A stretch of 64,000 bases of DNA from Ursus arctos (taxonomy: Eukaryota; Chordata; Mammalia; Carnivora; Ursidae). Made by a program: the position numbers and the translations under genes. Location of the stretch: contig NW_026622963.1 in the NCBI RefSeq assembly GCF_023065955.2, positions 12,159,001-12,223,000 on the forward strand, read 5' to 3'. Shown here piece by piece: positions 23,701 to 34,987 of the stretch. How positions within the stretch are numbered: position 1 is the first letter of the stretch; each line of letters begins with the position of its first letter. A model generated the notes under the pieces. That model was not told the origin of the DNA. It did not search any database and worked only from the letters and a program-made list of their open reading frames with translations.

Positions 23701-24644
23701 CAAGTGATAATTAGGAGGGACCTGGCAGGGTTTGGAGGGTGACAAGATGAGGACCCTTGACTCAGTTGACTCAACTTGTCAGACTGAACTCAGGGGTTGC
23801 TCCTTTAGCAACTGTGGTCTCCCCTGGGTCCTAGCGTCCTAAAAGGGTACCAGAATCAGACCTGATTTCAAACCTCAACCCCACCACATTTTAGCTTAAC
23901 GGTCCTCTCTAAGCCTCTGTTCCCTTATCCGTTAAGGAGATTAAAGGAGCTAACAAATGTCAGATTTCTCCAGTGGGGTCCAGCACACAGAAGGCCTTCA
24001 ACACGGGAGTCTAGTCCTTCCTCTCCTACGGAAGTCTGAGGGAGTCCACGCCCCTGGGCGCTTCTCCCAGGAGCCGTGGTCTATGGATGAACGGACCTGA
24101 CGCTCTCTGCGGCTGCTCCCCGGGCACACCTGAAATCACCACGGAAGCCAGTCGGCGTGGACACTGGGAGGCTGCGTGCCAGCACATACAGACCTGGCTC
24201 CTAAAAGCTTTTTTGGCCTCTTTTGATCTTTAAATGCCTGCGGTGAGAGGTGTGCTTTGCATTAATGCCTGAGTTGAGGGAGGGGCCCCAGGCTGGCTCT
24301 AGGCCCTGGTCCAGGATCAGCCAGCAATGGTCCCTCAGAATCACACAGCAATACAATTCTCCACGGCTCTGCATAATTTATGTGGTACATGCTGTCTGGC
24401 CCTGCAGGTCACCCTGGGAAGTGGGTAGAGGCTGGTGTGGCTGCTCCTGGCCAGCAGTGAGAGGAGGGGCTGGCACCAGGCCTCTTGGGCCAGCTGGGAG
24501 GTTCTGGTCACTTCCCTTGGGATTATCCTTTGGCCTTGGCTGCGGGGGCCTTGTGACATGGGCAGAACTATGAACTCAGCTAAAGTATGCACAGACTCAT
24601 GAGAATTCATCCCAAGGGAGTTACTCACAGAAGGTGGCCGGGGG

Positions 24645-25510
24645 TGAAGAAGAAAAACCCAGACCTTAGAAAACTGGACAGCTACATGCAAAAAAATGAA
24701 AGTGGACCACCTTCTTACACCATACTCAAAAATAAACTCAAAATGGATGAAACACCTAAATATGAGACCTGAAACTATAAACTCCTAGAAGATAGCACAG
24801 GCAGCAATCTCACTGACATCGGCTGTAGGATGTTTTTCTAGAAATGTCTCCTAAGGCAAGGAAAACAAAGGAAAAAAATTATTGGAACTAGACCAAACTA
24901 AAAAGTGTCTGCACAGCAAAGGAAACCGTCAACAAAATGAAAAGGCAACCTACTGAATGGAAGAAGATATTTGCAAATTATTTTTGATACGGGGCTAACA
25001 TCCAAAATATATAAAAAACTTATACCCCTCAAGCAAAAAACACCAAAACACCATTAAAACATGGGCAGTAGACTTGAATAGACATTTTTCAAAGCAGACA
25101 TCCAGATGGCCAACAGACACGTGAAAAGATGCCCCACATCACTCAGCATCGGGGACACACAAATCAAAACGACAATGAGATGTCACCTCACACCTGTCAG
25201 AACGGCTAAAGTCAACAGCACAGGAAACAACAGGTGTTGGCAAGAATGTGGAGAAAGAGGAACCCTCGTGCACTGTTGGTGGGAATGCAAGCTGGTGCAG
25301 CCACTGTGGAAAACAGTATGGAGGTTCCTCAGAAAGTTAAAAATAGAGCTACCTTACAATTTCACCACTGGGTATTTACCCAGAGAAAATGAAAACAGTA
25401 ATTGGAAAAGATATATGCACCCCTATGTTTACAGCAGCATTATTTACAACAGCCAAGTTATGGAAGCAACCTGAGTGTCCAGCAACAGATGAATGGATAA
25501 AGATGTGGTA

Positions 25511-25557
<47 letters not shown>

Positions 25558-25995
25558 GAATACTGGTCATAAAACAGGATGAGATCATGCCATTTGACGC
25601 AACATGGATGGACCTAGAGGGTATTATGCTAAGTCAGAGGAAGACAAATGCCATATCACTTCACTTACATGTGGGATCTAGAAAACAAAGGAATAAACAA
25701 ACAAAAAGCAGAAACAGACTCATACATACAGAGATGGGAGGAGGCGGGGGATGGGCAAAACGGGCGAAGGGGAGTGGGAGCTGCGGGCTTCTGGTCATGG
25801 AATGAGTAAGTCACAGGAATAAAGGGTACAAGCGTGGGGAATGCAGTCGGTAATATTGTGATAGTGTGGTGACAGATGGTAGCCACACTTGTGAGCACAG
25901 CATAACATACAAACTTGTAAAATCGCTGTTGTACGCCTCAAACTAATGTAACATTGCGTGTCAACTGTACTTCAATTAAAAAATATATATAAAAA
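24645..25995 (+). mobile_element. L1 LINE, ORF2 end and 3'UTR
   Basis: Sense L1 sequence: aaaactggacagctacatgc, aaggaaaccgtcaacaaaat, cacctgtcagaacggctaaa, tggtgggaatgcaagctggt, then a 3' end with caactgtacttcaattaaaa. Small ORF2 C-terminal frames survive (25106-25474, with [20 protein letters not shown]), but stops and frameshifts make it non-functional. A (CA)n array interrupts it at 25514-25555. It is antisense to TMEM266. Confidence 0.92.
25514..25555 (+). repeat. (CA)n microsatellite inside an L1
   Basis: About twenty CA units at the point where L1 normally has a short tatata(ca) stretch. Confidence 0.97.
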
Positions 25996-26031
25996 GGGAC
26001 ACCGCAAATCTTATTTAAAAAACAAAAACAA

Positions 26032-26228
26032 GGGGCGCCTGGGTGGCACAGCGGTTAAGCATCTGCCTTCGGCTCAGGGCGTGATCCCGGTGTTGTGGGA
26101 TCGAGCCCCACATCAGGCTCCTCACTATGAGCCTGCTTCTTCCTCTCCCACTCCCCCTGCTTGTGTTCCCTCTCTCGCTGGCTGTCTCTGTCTCTGTTGA
26201 ATAAATAAATAAAATCTTAAAAAAAAAA
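26032..26228 (+). mobile_element. Young bear-type SINEC, second subtype
   Basis: Full-length element with gtgttgtgggatcgagcccc, acatcaggctcctcactatg and ctctgttgaataaataaata, which differ from the other young copies at the same positions. Flanked by aaaaacaaaaacaa-type duplications. Confidence 0.93.
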
Positions 26229-27810
26229 CACAAAAACAAAAAACCCCAGATCGTAGTTCTTGTCCTGTGCGTGCTGCTGCCATGAGAGCTTGAGCAGGTC
26301 ACATCCCCTTCCTGGGCCTCAGTTTCTTCATCTGTACCACCAGGGGCTAGGGAGGCTCTTGCCGATCACGATGTGGCTGGGCTGGCGGGCTCCCAACACG
26401 GCTGCCAGCTCTGAAGCTCCAAGAGGGGAGAGAGCAGTGTGGGGGGCTCTCCGCCATGGCCTGCATACCTGGGGAAGGGAGTGCCCACCTCTCTGTTGAG
26501 CAGCTCAGATAACCAGCTGTGGGCAGCTTCCTGTTCACCTGTGCTCAGTAGAATCACAGTGTGCCCCACCCCATGCCCGGTACCGAGGTCAGGACTCCCT
26601 GCCTCCACGGAGCACGGTCAGGGCCTCCCCAGGGTGTCATGCCTTGGTCAAACAGCCAATCTCCATTTAATCCAGTCTTGCAGACCGTGGTCCTGTCTTC
26701 ACAGGTACCAGGGCTAAGCCCATTGCTCTTCACCGTCTATGTGACAGATCTTCTGACACTTAGAAAGCCCTCCTGAGAAGAGTCTCTTCTGGAAAACCAC
26801 TGTCCATTTCCCACCCCTCCCCAGTTTTCCAGCCTCCACTCTGAAGGCCTCCCTGTGGGCTACAGACATGACCAACATGGGTGGAGGAGGGGAAGGGAGG
26901 CAGCTGGCATTCACGGAGGCTTCAAAGCACCACACCTTGGGTTCGGCACACGCCATGCTTCTTTAATCCTCACTACTGCCCTGCGAGGCTGGGATGACTC
27001 AGTGGCCTGGTCCTTCCAAGATCTGGAGATCACTTCCTTCATGCAGCCCAAGACCTTCCCGGTGGGTACAGCAACCGCCCTACTCCGCTGACTCACGAGC
27101 CACCCAGGGCTTCTGTGCAGCGGCGGGGCAGGCCAAGCTCTTACCACACTTGGCTGTGTCACCCGCACGGAGGACTCCGTGTTCCTTATCCCAGGCAAAC
27201 TCAGCTTGCTGGTTTCAGTAGAGATGGCAGCGTGCTGGGGAGCACTCTTAATCTTGGTTCGGGTCAGGGAATAGATCTTCCTGGTCTCTCGGTGTTGACG
27301 GAGGATGCCACATCTTCATCCATGCCATCGGAAAAACCACCTAGGCTAGGTGAACTGTAGCCTCATGTCTCTCCTGAACTTTCAGCTGATCTGGCCAACA
27401 AGACAACTTCTCCTGCAGGACTTCCAACCACCTCTGACACAACATGTCCACAACAGAACTCGGTTTCTCCCTCCACACTGAATGGTTTCCTTGCCCGCCC
27501 AGGCTGGGACCCTGGTCACTTCACGGTGCTTTCTCTTTCCTTACCAACAACCCAACTCCTACCAAGCCTGTGACTAGTCAAGGGACTAGTGATCCAGACA
27601 TAGATCAGACCTCATGCTTTCCCCCTTGGACTCTTGTCACCCCTGTGGGTTTAATGAGCAGGACTGCTAGCTCGGTGGGTATGTGTGACACCGAACCTAG
27701 GTCCCACCCAGGTGGCCACTGGAGGTCTGTCCAGTCTGCATTTGCTCCTTCTACTAAAAACCCTGGACCCACACAGGGGCCTCAGAATGAGCTTTAAGAC
27801 ACAAATCTGG

Positions 27811-27956
27811 GGGACTCCTGGGGGGCTCAGTCGGTTAAGCATCTGGCTCAGGTCATGATCCCAGGGTCCCTCCTCTCCCTCTGCGTGTCGCTCACCTTGC
27901 TTGTGCTTTCTCTTTCTGACAAATAAATAAATAAAATCTTTAAAAAAAAAAAAAAA
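27811..27956 (+). mobile_element. can-SINE, internally shortened
   Basis: Head ggactcctggggggctcagt then directly into a CT-rich body and aataaataaaatcttt tail. Target duplication gacacaaatctg/gacaaatctg on either side. Confidence 0.88.
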
Positions 27957-29173
27957 GCAGACAAATCTGAAAGCAAGGCCTGCCCAGACTCCTCTAGCAA
28001 TGCTGACGCTGGCCCTCCCTCCCTGCTCTCTACCTCAGGCAGGCCCTCTTCTCCAGAACAGACCACTTGGGCTGCGGTTGTCTCCACCCACACAGGGGCC
28101 GAGAGCCTCTGAGGGCAGGGGCCACATATTACTCAGCATCTCCCTTGCGCTTAGCGCAGGGCTTGGCATATGCCAGCCTCCATGGAATAGTGCTGACTGG
28201 ACAGATGACTGTGTCTGGGTCAGAGGCACCATCCGCCTCACCCTCTGCGAGGCTCTGTCATCCTTCGGCACAAAGCCTCGCTCCTGGTCACTGGTACCTG
28301 CCTGGACACGAGTGACTATTGGGTGCCTGGGAGCCTGAGGGAAAGCAGGGGAGGCAGGCACAGAGGCTTGTGGAGAGGAACAGGCCACCATGTAGCCTCC
28401 ACAGGGGGTCTGTCCACTTCCCACCTAAGAATAATCGCTGCCCCAGGGTTTGTCTTGATTCAGCCCCAAGGTGCCCTGGGACCATGAAAGAACCACCCCG
28501 CACTGAGGACTGAGCTCAGGACAAACACAAGCTGCAGGACAAAGTGGCCGCCTCGTGGTCTCAGGCAGATCCCTAGGCACTGTGAGCCTCAGCTTCCTCC
28601 CAGGTGAAGTGGGGAGAAGGAACACCACATGCTGGTGAGCTGTAAGATCTACTGAGATAACGAATGTCAAGTCTAGCAGGGCTTCCCCTCAGCTCTCTGA
28701 ATCCCCGGTCCCCGGTGCTCCCTCCCGACCCCAAAGTCTGGAATCTTCTGTGGCAGCTGCTGCAGCTGCTCTTGGCTGCTGGCGCCTTTCCTCCTGGGCT
28801 GAAAGCATTCTGCAAATGCATCCCGACTAATCCGCCCCAAGCCCTTCCAGTACTGGTCATGGCAACACTCCTTGTGTGTGTTTGCCTCTTGGGCAGAGCC
28901 CCAACCTGCCTGGCAAGGCAGAGGTTGAGAGAAAGGGTGTGAGTCAGCTGTGGCTCCTGGAGGGGGTGAGGAGCCCTGCTGTGGGGTGGGGTGCCAGGAC
29001 CCCACATCCTGTCCAGACACAGGCCCCAATGCCCAGAGGGAAGAAAGTCCTGATTCTTGGTTCGGGGCTCCTGCTCCCTAACTCCTATTTGCTCCTCCAT
29101 GAGTTGGCAGCCCTCACAGAAGGAGAGCGCCTGCTGTGTGCCATGCATGAGAGCGGCGCCTATGACCGAAAGC

Positions 29174-29285
29174 CCCATCTTTCCCAGAGAAGATATGCTT
29201 CTGCTACTAATCTTATTTTGGAAAAACTGCCCATCTTTCCCAGAGAAGATATGCTTCTGCTACTAATCTTATTTTGGAAAAACTG
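29174..29285 (+). repeat. Exact 56-bp tandem duplication
   Basis: Two identical 56-base units (29174-29229 and 29230-29285), each starting cccatctttcccagagaaga and ending ttggaaaaactg. No mismatch was seen between them. Confidence 0.95.
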
Positions 29286-29361
29286 GGGCTCAGAGACAGG
29301 ACCAGCATCATAATTGTGGGGTCCCTTGTTCAAAACACATGAAGGTCCAGAAATAAACCCA

Positions 29362-30279
29362 TGCATATATGGTCAAACTATTTATGACAAAGGAGCCAAG
29401 AATATATAATTGGGAAAGGACAGTCTCTTCAATAATGGTGTTGGGAAAACTGGACAGCCACATGCAAAAGAATGAAACTGGACCAGTATGTTACATCATA
29501 CACAAAAATTAACTCAAAACAGATTAAAGACCTAAATGTGAGACCTGAAACCATAAGAAAACATAGGCTATCACCATCTTGACATTGGTCTTGGCAGTGA
29601 TTTTTTTGGATTTGACACCAAAAGCAAAGGCAATAAAAGTAAAAATAAACAAGTGGGGACTACATCAAACTAAAAAGCTTCCGCACAGCAAAGGAAACCG
29701 TCAACAAAATGAAAAGGCAACCTACTGAATGGCAGAAGATATTTGCACATCATATTATAAGGGGCTAATATCCACGATGTATAAAGAACTTATACAGCTC
29801 AAGAGCCCAAAGGACCAAACCAATTAAAAAATGGGCATAGAATCTGAATAGACATTTTTTTCACAGAAGACATACAGATGGCCAACAGACACATGAAAAA
29901 ATGCTCCACCATCACTCATCATCAGAGAAATACAAATGAAAACCACAATGGGGTATCACCTCACACCTGTCAGAATGGCTAAAACTGAAAACATAAGAAA
30001 CAACAAGTGTTGGCGAAGATGTGGAGAAAAGAAACACTCATGCACTGTTGGTGGAATGCAAATTGCTGCAACCACTATAGAAAACAGTATGGCGGTTCCT
30101 CAAAAAATTAAAAAGAGAACTTCCATAGATTCCACTTTGGGGTATTTATCCAAAGTAAATAAAAACACTAACTTGAGAAGAGGCACCCCCACATTCATTA
30201 CAGCGTTATTCATAGTAGCCAATACATGGCAACAACGTGAGTGTCCAGTGGTGGATGGATGAAGATGTGGTATATATGT

Positions 30280-30321
<42 letters not shown>

Positions 30322-30812
30322 GAATATTATCCAGCCATAAAAAAAGAAAGCAATCCCGCCATTTGCAACATGGATGGCCCTGGAGGGCATGACGCTAAGT
30401 GAAATAAGTCAGGCAGAGAAAGACAACTACTGTATGAGCTCACCTATGTGGAATCTAAAAACAAAACAAGAAACTCAGAGCTCACAGATACAGGGAACAC
30501 ACTGGTAGTTCCTAGAGGTGGGGGCTGGGAGAAATGGGTGAAGGGAATCAAAAGGTACAAATTTTGTTATAAGATAAATTGTGGAGATATGATGTACTGC
30601 ATGGTGATTATAGTTAATAGTAACATATTCCATATTTGAAAGTTGCTAAATCTCATCACGAGAAAAACATTTTGTAACTATATATACTGATAGATGTTAA
30701 TTAGATTTATTATGATCATGTTGCAATATATATATAAACATCAGATCATTACATAGTACACCTGAAAGTAATATGTTATATGTCAATTACATGTCAATTA
30801 AAAAAAAAAAAA
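29362..30812 (+). mobile_element. L1 LINE, ORF2 end and 3'UTR (second copy)
   Basis: Sense L1: aaactggacagccacatgca, gcaaaggaaaccgtcaacaa, caacaagtgttggcgaagat and a 3' end with gtcaattaaaaaaaaaaaa. Parallel to the copy at 24645 but clearly a separate insertion with different substitutions. A (CA)n array lies at 30282-30319. Non-functional; antisense to TMEM266. Confidence 0.92.
30282..30319 (+). repeat. (AC)n microsatellite inside an L1
   Basis: About nineteen AC units at the same L1 position as the array at 25514. Confidence 0.97.
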
Positions 30813-31098
30813 GCACTAAGAATTTCAAGAGGGTGACAGCAGAGCCCTGAACCAAGTTCAAGGCCCTGTGTGACCACCGGGGTTACCAGCCATGGAGCCA
30901 GTCCTGCTCAGAGAGCTGCAGTCACATGTTCGAGGCTGAGCTGAGATTCAACCCCAGCCCTGAGTTTTCCCCTCGCGTCCCTTCCTTAGTATCACCGGAC
31001 CCCTCTGCCCGTCAGCTGCCTCACTATTTCGTGTGAGGACCCCCCAGGTCTAGCTCTACAGCTCTGGAGCTTCTCCGGGTCCTCAGTGCCCCCCAGGA

Positions 31099-31298
31099 AT
31101 ATTCCACTCTGTGTATATGCCCCATCTTCTTCACCCGTCCGTCACTGGACACTCACGTTGTTGCCATGTATTGGCTACTATGAATAATGCTGTAATGAAT
31201 GTGGGGTGCCTCTTCTCAAATTAGTGTTTTTGTTTACTTTGGGTAAATACCCCAAAGAGGAATTCTATGGAAGTTCTCTTTTTAATTTTTTGAGGAAC
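31099..31298 (-). mobile_element. Inverted L1 fragment, partner of 30095-30335
   Basis: The minus strand repeats the L1 segment at 30095-30335 closely (gttcctcaaaaaattaaaaa, ttgagaagaggcacccc, gtagccaatacatggcaaca), but without the (AC)n array. Both share differences from the copy at 25.3 kb. Confidence 0.88.
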
Positions 31299-33552
31299 TT
31301 GAGGAGGCCAGCGGTGGCAGAAACCCCAGCTGGTCTCCGCGGCACATGGGACTCTCCCCGCTAAGGGTCCTTGCCGGTGCCAGCTCTGCTTGGCAGGGGT
31401 AAGCCCAGACCGGCCGGCCGGGGGCACCCCTGGGGGGCATTCTGTGAGCGCTGGTGCAGCACAGACGGACGCCGGGGTTCGCTGTGATATACGGTGAGCC
31501 CTGTGGCACTCCCCCCGGTGGCTGTAATTCATAAATTATGGGCAAGTTTCAAGACTAATAAATTTGGGAGGGAAGTATTAATGACTACACAGGGGGCACC
31601 GTGAACTTGGCAGGCCCCAAAGCCTGGAACTTTGCAGCCTGGGTTTTAAAAATGATTTGTGCCGGAGCAAGTCTAAACAGAAGCTGGTCGGCCCTTGTCT
31701 GGCTGTGACCTGCTGGCGACTGTTGAACCGCAGGAACCCCCCGCCCTCCCGCCCTTTGGGGCTGCCCTCCCGTGGTGAGCAAGGCCCCCTCCCGAGGCTC
31801 CTGTCACTTCTTGCTCATTTCTGCAGATTACCGCCTGGACTGCCTGTGCACTGTTGCAACATGGCGGGGTTCCCAGCCCTCACTGGCCTGAAGGTCGTCA
31901 TGAGCAGCAAATGCTGCCCTTTCTCCATCTCCAGAGTGGCCCAGAGCACCCCTGGCTTGTCTGGCCGTAATTTCTAATGTCATGGAAATCCCTCCCCGGA
32001 CACAGCTCCTGGTCAAAGAGAAATCAGCTGGGGGATGCCCTGTCTCCCTGGCCCACTGGAGGCTGTGAATCATGCATGCCACTTGCTAGCCCCCACCCCC
32101 GAACCCCCTGCTTCTGCCCTCTGCCTCAGAGGCGCTGGCTTTGCTATTGATGGCTCTGGAGGCTGGCGGTGAGGCAGCTGAAGAGGTGCAGGGGGGAAGG
32201 TACTGGCAGGTGTGCATCTGTGGGGGTAGGGGTGTCACAGGAGAGATAAAGGAGGGCAGAGTGGGGATCCAGGACTAGATGGGAGGGGCATTTGCAGCTG
32301 CTCCCAGAGGTGCACGTTTGGCATCTCTATCCTGAGTGCCTTGACCAGACACCGCCCCAGTGTCCAGGAGGGTCGGCACAGACCCCGGGACATCCTCGCT
32401 GGTCACGCACAGCGGGTCATATTTACCTTGAGTGGGCTTCAAGTGTGACCCAGCGTTTTCCCTTCTTACTCTGCCTCCCTCCTTTCCCTCCTGGAAGTTG
32501 CTCACTATGGAGACAGCAGACGGAGGGAGCGGAGAGGCAGGGACTCTAGAATGTGTGGGATTATTTTAAAGGCTTAGTTTGTTTGCAGACTCTCCAAACC
32601 CAGATCTTGACTCCCTGTGGCCCCAAATGGGGCATCAGGTGTCAAGGGTCTGGAGGTCACTGGCTGAGGGGCAGTAATAATGACCATGCTGTTATCTCAA
32701 GAGCTAAGGATCCTGATGAGAAAGGTGCTACAGAATGTGGGCTGTTCTGGAAATGCTCACCTGAGCTCAGATGTTTACAGATGAGCACATACGAAGAGAG
32801 AACAGAACCAAGCAGGCCCAGCCCCAAGCGAGCTGTAGCCTCCAGAGCACCGTGAGCGACACGGAGCCCCCACCACTGAGGGCAGAGCAAGTAGCAGCCC
32901 ACAGCGGCTCCTCCGGCTCCCTCTGCCTTATCAGGGTGGAAGATCCTGGGAGGAGCTGGAGGCTGTGACGCTGTCCCTCCCGCCCTTGGGAAGTAAGACA
33001 AGCTGGCAAGAGCTGCTGATTTCTGGAGAGCTTTCAAAAAAAATATTCTTACAACATATTCTTGTATTCTGGATTCCACAAACACTGGCCTGGGGAGCTG
33101 AAAGTCAAGATGGGTTTCTGGAGTGGACTGCTGCCACGTGGCCCCTGAGCTCAGAGGGTTGCAGGGACCCACAGGAGAACAAGTGGTATCCGCAAGGCTC
33201 ATTCTGTTCTTTGATCAGTTATGGGCTTGCAGATGACATTTCATGCAACAAGGTCTAGGGCGAGCCTGCCGAGGGTTAGGCTGGGGTGGGCCCCGGAGAT
33301 AAACAAGTCTCAGGGGACACACATGTAAACACTCACGGCCCCACAGCACGACTGATCGGGGGCTAGCGGGAGTTCCTGTCAGGTCCAGAGAGGACAGAGT
33401 GGTGGCTGGGAGCGCACAGCATGCGGAAAAGCTCCAAGCCACACAGCTGCCCAGAAAACTCACAGAACTAGAAGCTGCTTCACTCGCCTAAGTGAAGGTG
33501 AAGAGAGTGGGAGGAGGTGACGCTGGGGAAGCGAGAGCATCAGGGTCTATAT

Positions 33553-33955
33553 GCCATCTGCTCCGGGGTGAATTGTTGTGTATCTGTGCCCTAACCCCCA
33601 GTACCTCAGAATGGAACCTCACTTGGCAATGAGGCTGTGGAAGTCATTGGTTAAGGTAGGGTCGTACTGGAGTAGGGTGGGCCCTAACCCAGTACGCCCA
33701 GGGTCTTTATAAAAAAGGAAATGTGAACACAGACACACAGGGAGAACGCCAGGTGGAGAGGGAGCCAGGCAACACCAAGCATTATGAGCAAAGCACCAGA
33801 AGCTAGTAGAGAGGTCCTCACCGCCCTCAGGAAGAGCCATCCCTGCCAAGACCTTGAGCTCAGACTTCCAGCCTCCAGAGCTGAGCCCGTAAACTGATGT
33901 CTAAGCCCCCGTTGGTGGCGCTTCGTTGCGGCAGCCCTAGCAGCCACAGCCAAGG
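33553..33955 (+). mobile_element. MLT1-like LTR relic (ERVL-MaLR)
   Basis: Contains gtgccctaacccccagtacc, tcagaatggaacctcacttg, gggtctttataaaaaaggaa, agacttccagcctccagagc and a cgttgcggcagccctagcag end, in the order seen in MLT1 solo LTRs. No internal retroviral sequence is attached. Confidence 0.75.
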
Positions 33956-34384
33956 TGTTAAGGGGGAGGAATCCAACAAGACACAGCCCAGCGCAGACAG
34001 ATGTAAAGTGCTGTTGGGGGGTGGGGCAAAAAGCCACTGCCTAGGGCTGGGCCGCGGGGGGCCCATGTGGGGAACACGTGGGCCTGGGTCAGCGGGAGCT
34101 CAGGCTGGGCAGCCACCACAAGACTCAGGAGCCTTCTAGCAACACCTAAGGGGTCTTGGGTTCAGAATAAAAAAGCAGGGGCGGCCCCTTAGCACTCCAC
34201 CCTGGTCTTGCAGCTCCCCAAGAATGGCGTTTTGTTCTGGATGTCACTCCAAGAGGAACGAACACGTTGGAATGTTCAAAGAGGGACACTACAGCGAGAA
34301 CCTGGAGAGCTTGTCCCCGAGGACTGGTATGGAAGCACAGTGACAGGCCCTGGAGGAGAGAACACTTAGAGGCCAGCCTCCAAA

Positions 34385-34440
34385 GGGCGCCTTAGTATAA
34401 CATTGAATGTCAAATGTACTTCAATAAAAAAAATAAAATG
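34385..34440 (+). mobile_element. L1 3' terminal fragment
   Basis: Short match to the L1 3' end (aacattgaatgtcaaatgta, cttcaataaaaaaaataaaa). Confidence 0.65.
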
Positions 34441-34528
34441 AAAGGATGCCTCAGCCGGGAGGCTACCACACCAATGCATAAAACTGCAGCCAAGTACCTG
34501 GGGGCAGACTTCAGCTCAGTCTGAAGAG

Positions 34529-34530
34529 TT

Positions 34531-34598
<68 letters not shown>

Positions 34599-34599
34599 T
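34529..34599 (+). repeat. (TTTC)n microsatellite
   Basis: About 17 TTTC units, forming the (complementary) A-rich tail of the adjacent minus-strand SINE. Confidence 0.97.
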
Positions 34600-34780
34600 T
34601 TAACATTTTATTTACAAGAGAGAGCATGTGTGCACACACGAATGGCAGGGAGGGACAGAGAGAGAGAGAGAGAGAGAGGGAGAAGCAGACTCCCCGCTGA
34701 GCAGAGAGCCCAATGCGGGGCTCTATCCCAGGACCCTGAGCCAAAGGCAGACGCTTAACTGACGAGCCACCAGGCGCCCC
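34600..34780 (-). mobile_element. can-SINE with an expanded GAAA tail
   Basis: The minus strand reads ggggcgcctggtggctcgtc, gggatagagccccgcattgg, a CT repeat and a tail that runs into (GAAA)n. Flanks ctgaagag/ctgaagaa form a decayed duplication. Confidence 0.9.
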
Positions 34781-34793
34781 TGAAGAATTACTT

Positions 34794-34987
34794 TTTTTTT
34801 TTTTTAAGATTTTATTTATTTGACAGAGCAAGAGAGCACACAAGCAGGGAGAGCTGCAGGCAGAGGGAGAGGGAGAAGCAGGCCACCTGCAGAGCAGGGA
34901 GCCTGTTATGGGACTTGATCCCAGGATCCTGGGATCACGACCTGAGCCAAAGGCAGATTCTCAACCAACTGAGCCCCCCAGGTGCCC
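34794..34987 (-). mobile_element. can-SINE
   Basis: The minus strand reads gggcacctggggggctcagt through to aaataaataaaatcttaaaa. The target duplication aagaattactt is exact at 34783-34793 and 34988-34998, so it inserted just beside the preceding SINE. Confidence 0.92.

Noticed and set aside
25106..25474. 122-codon frame with L1 ORF2-like residues
   Set aside because: It is a remnant of a dead L1, not a host gene; stops and frameshifts surround it.
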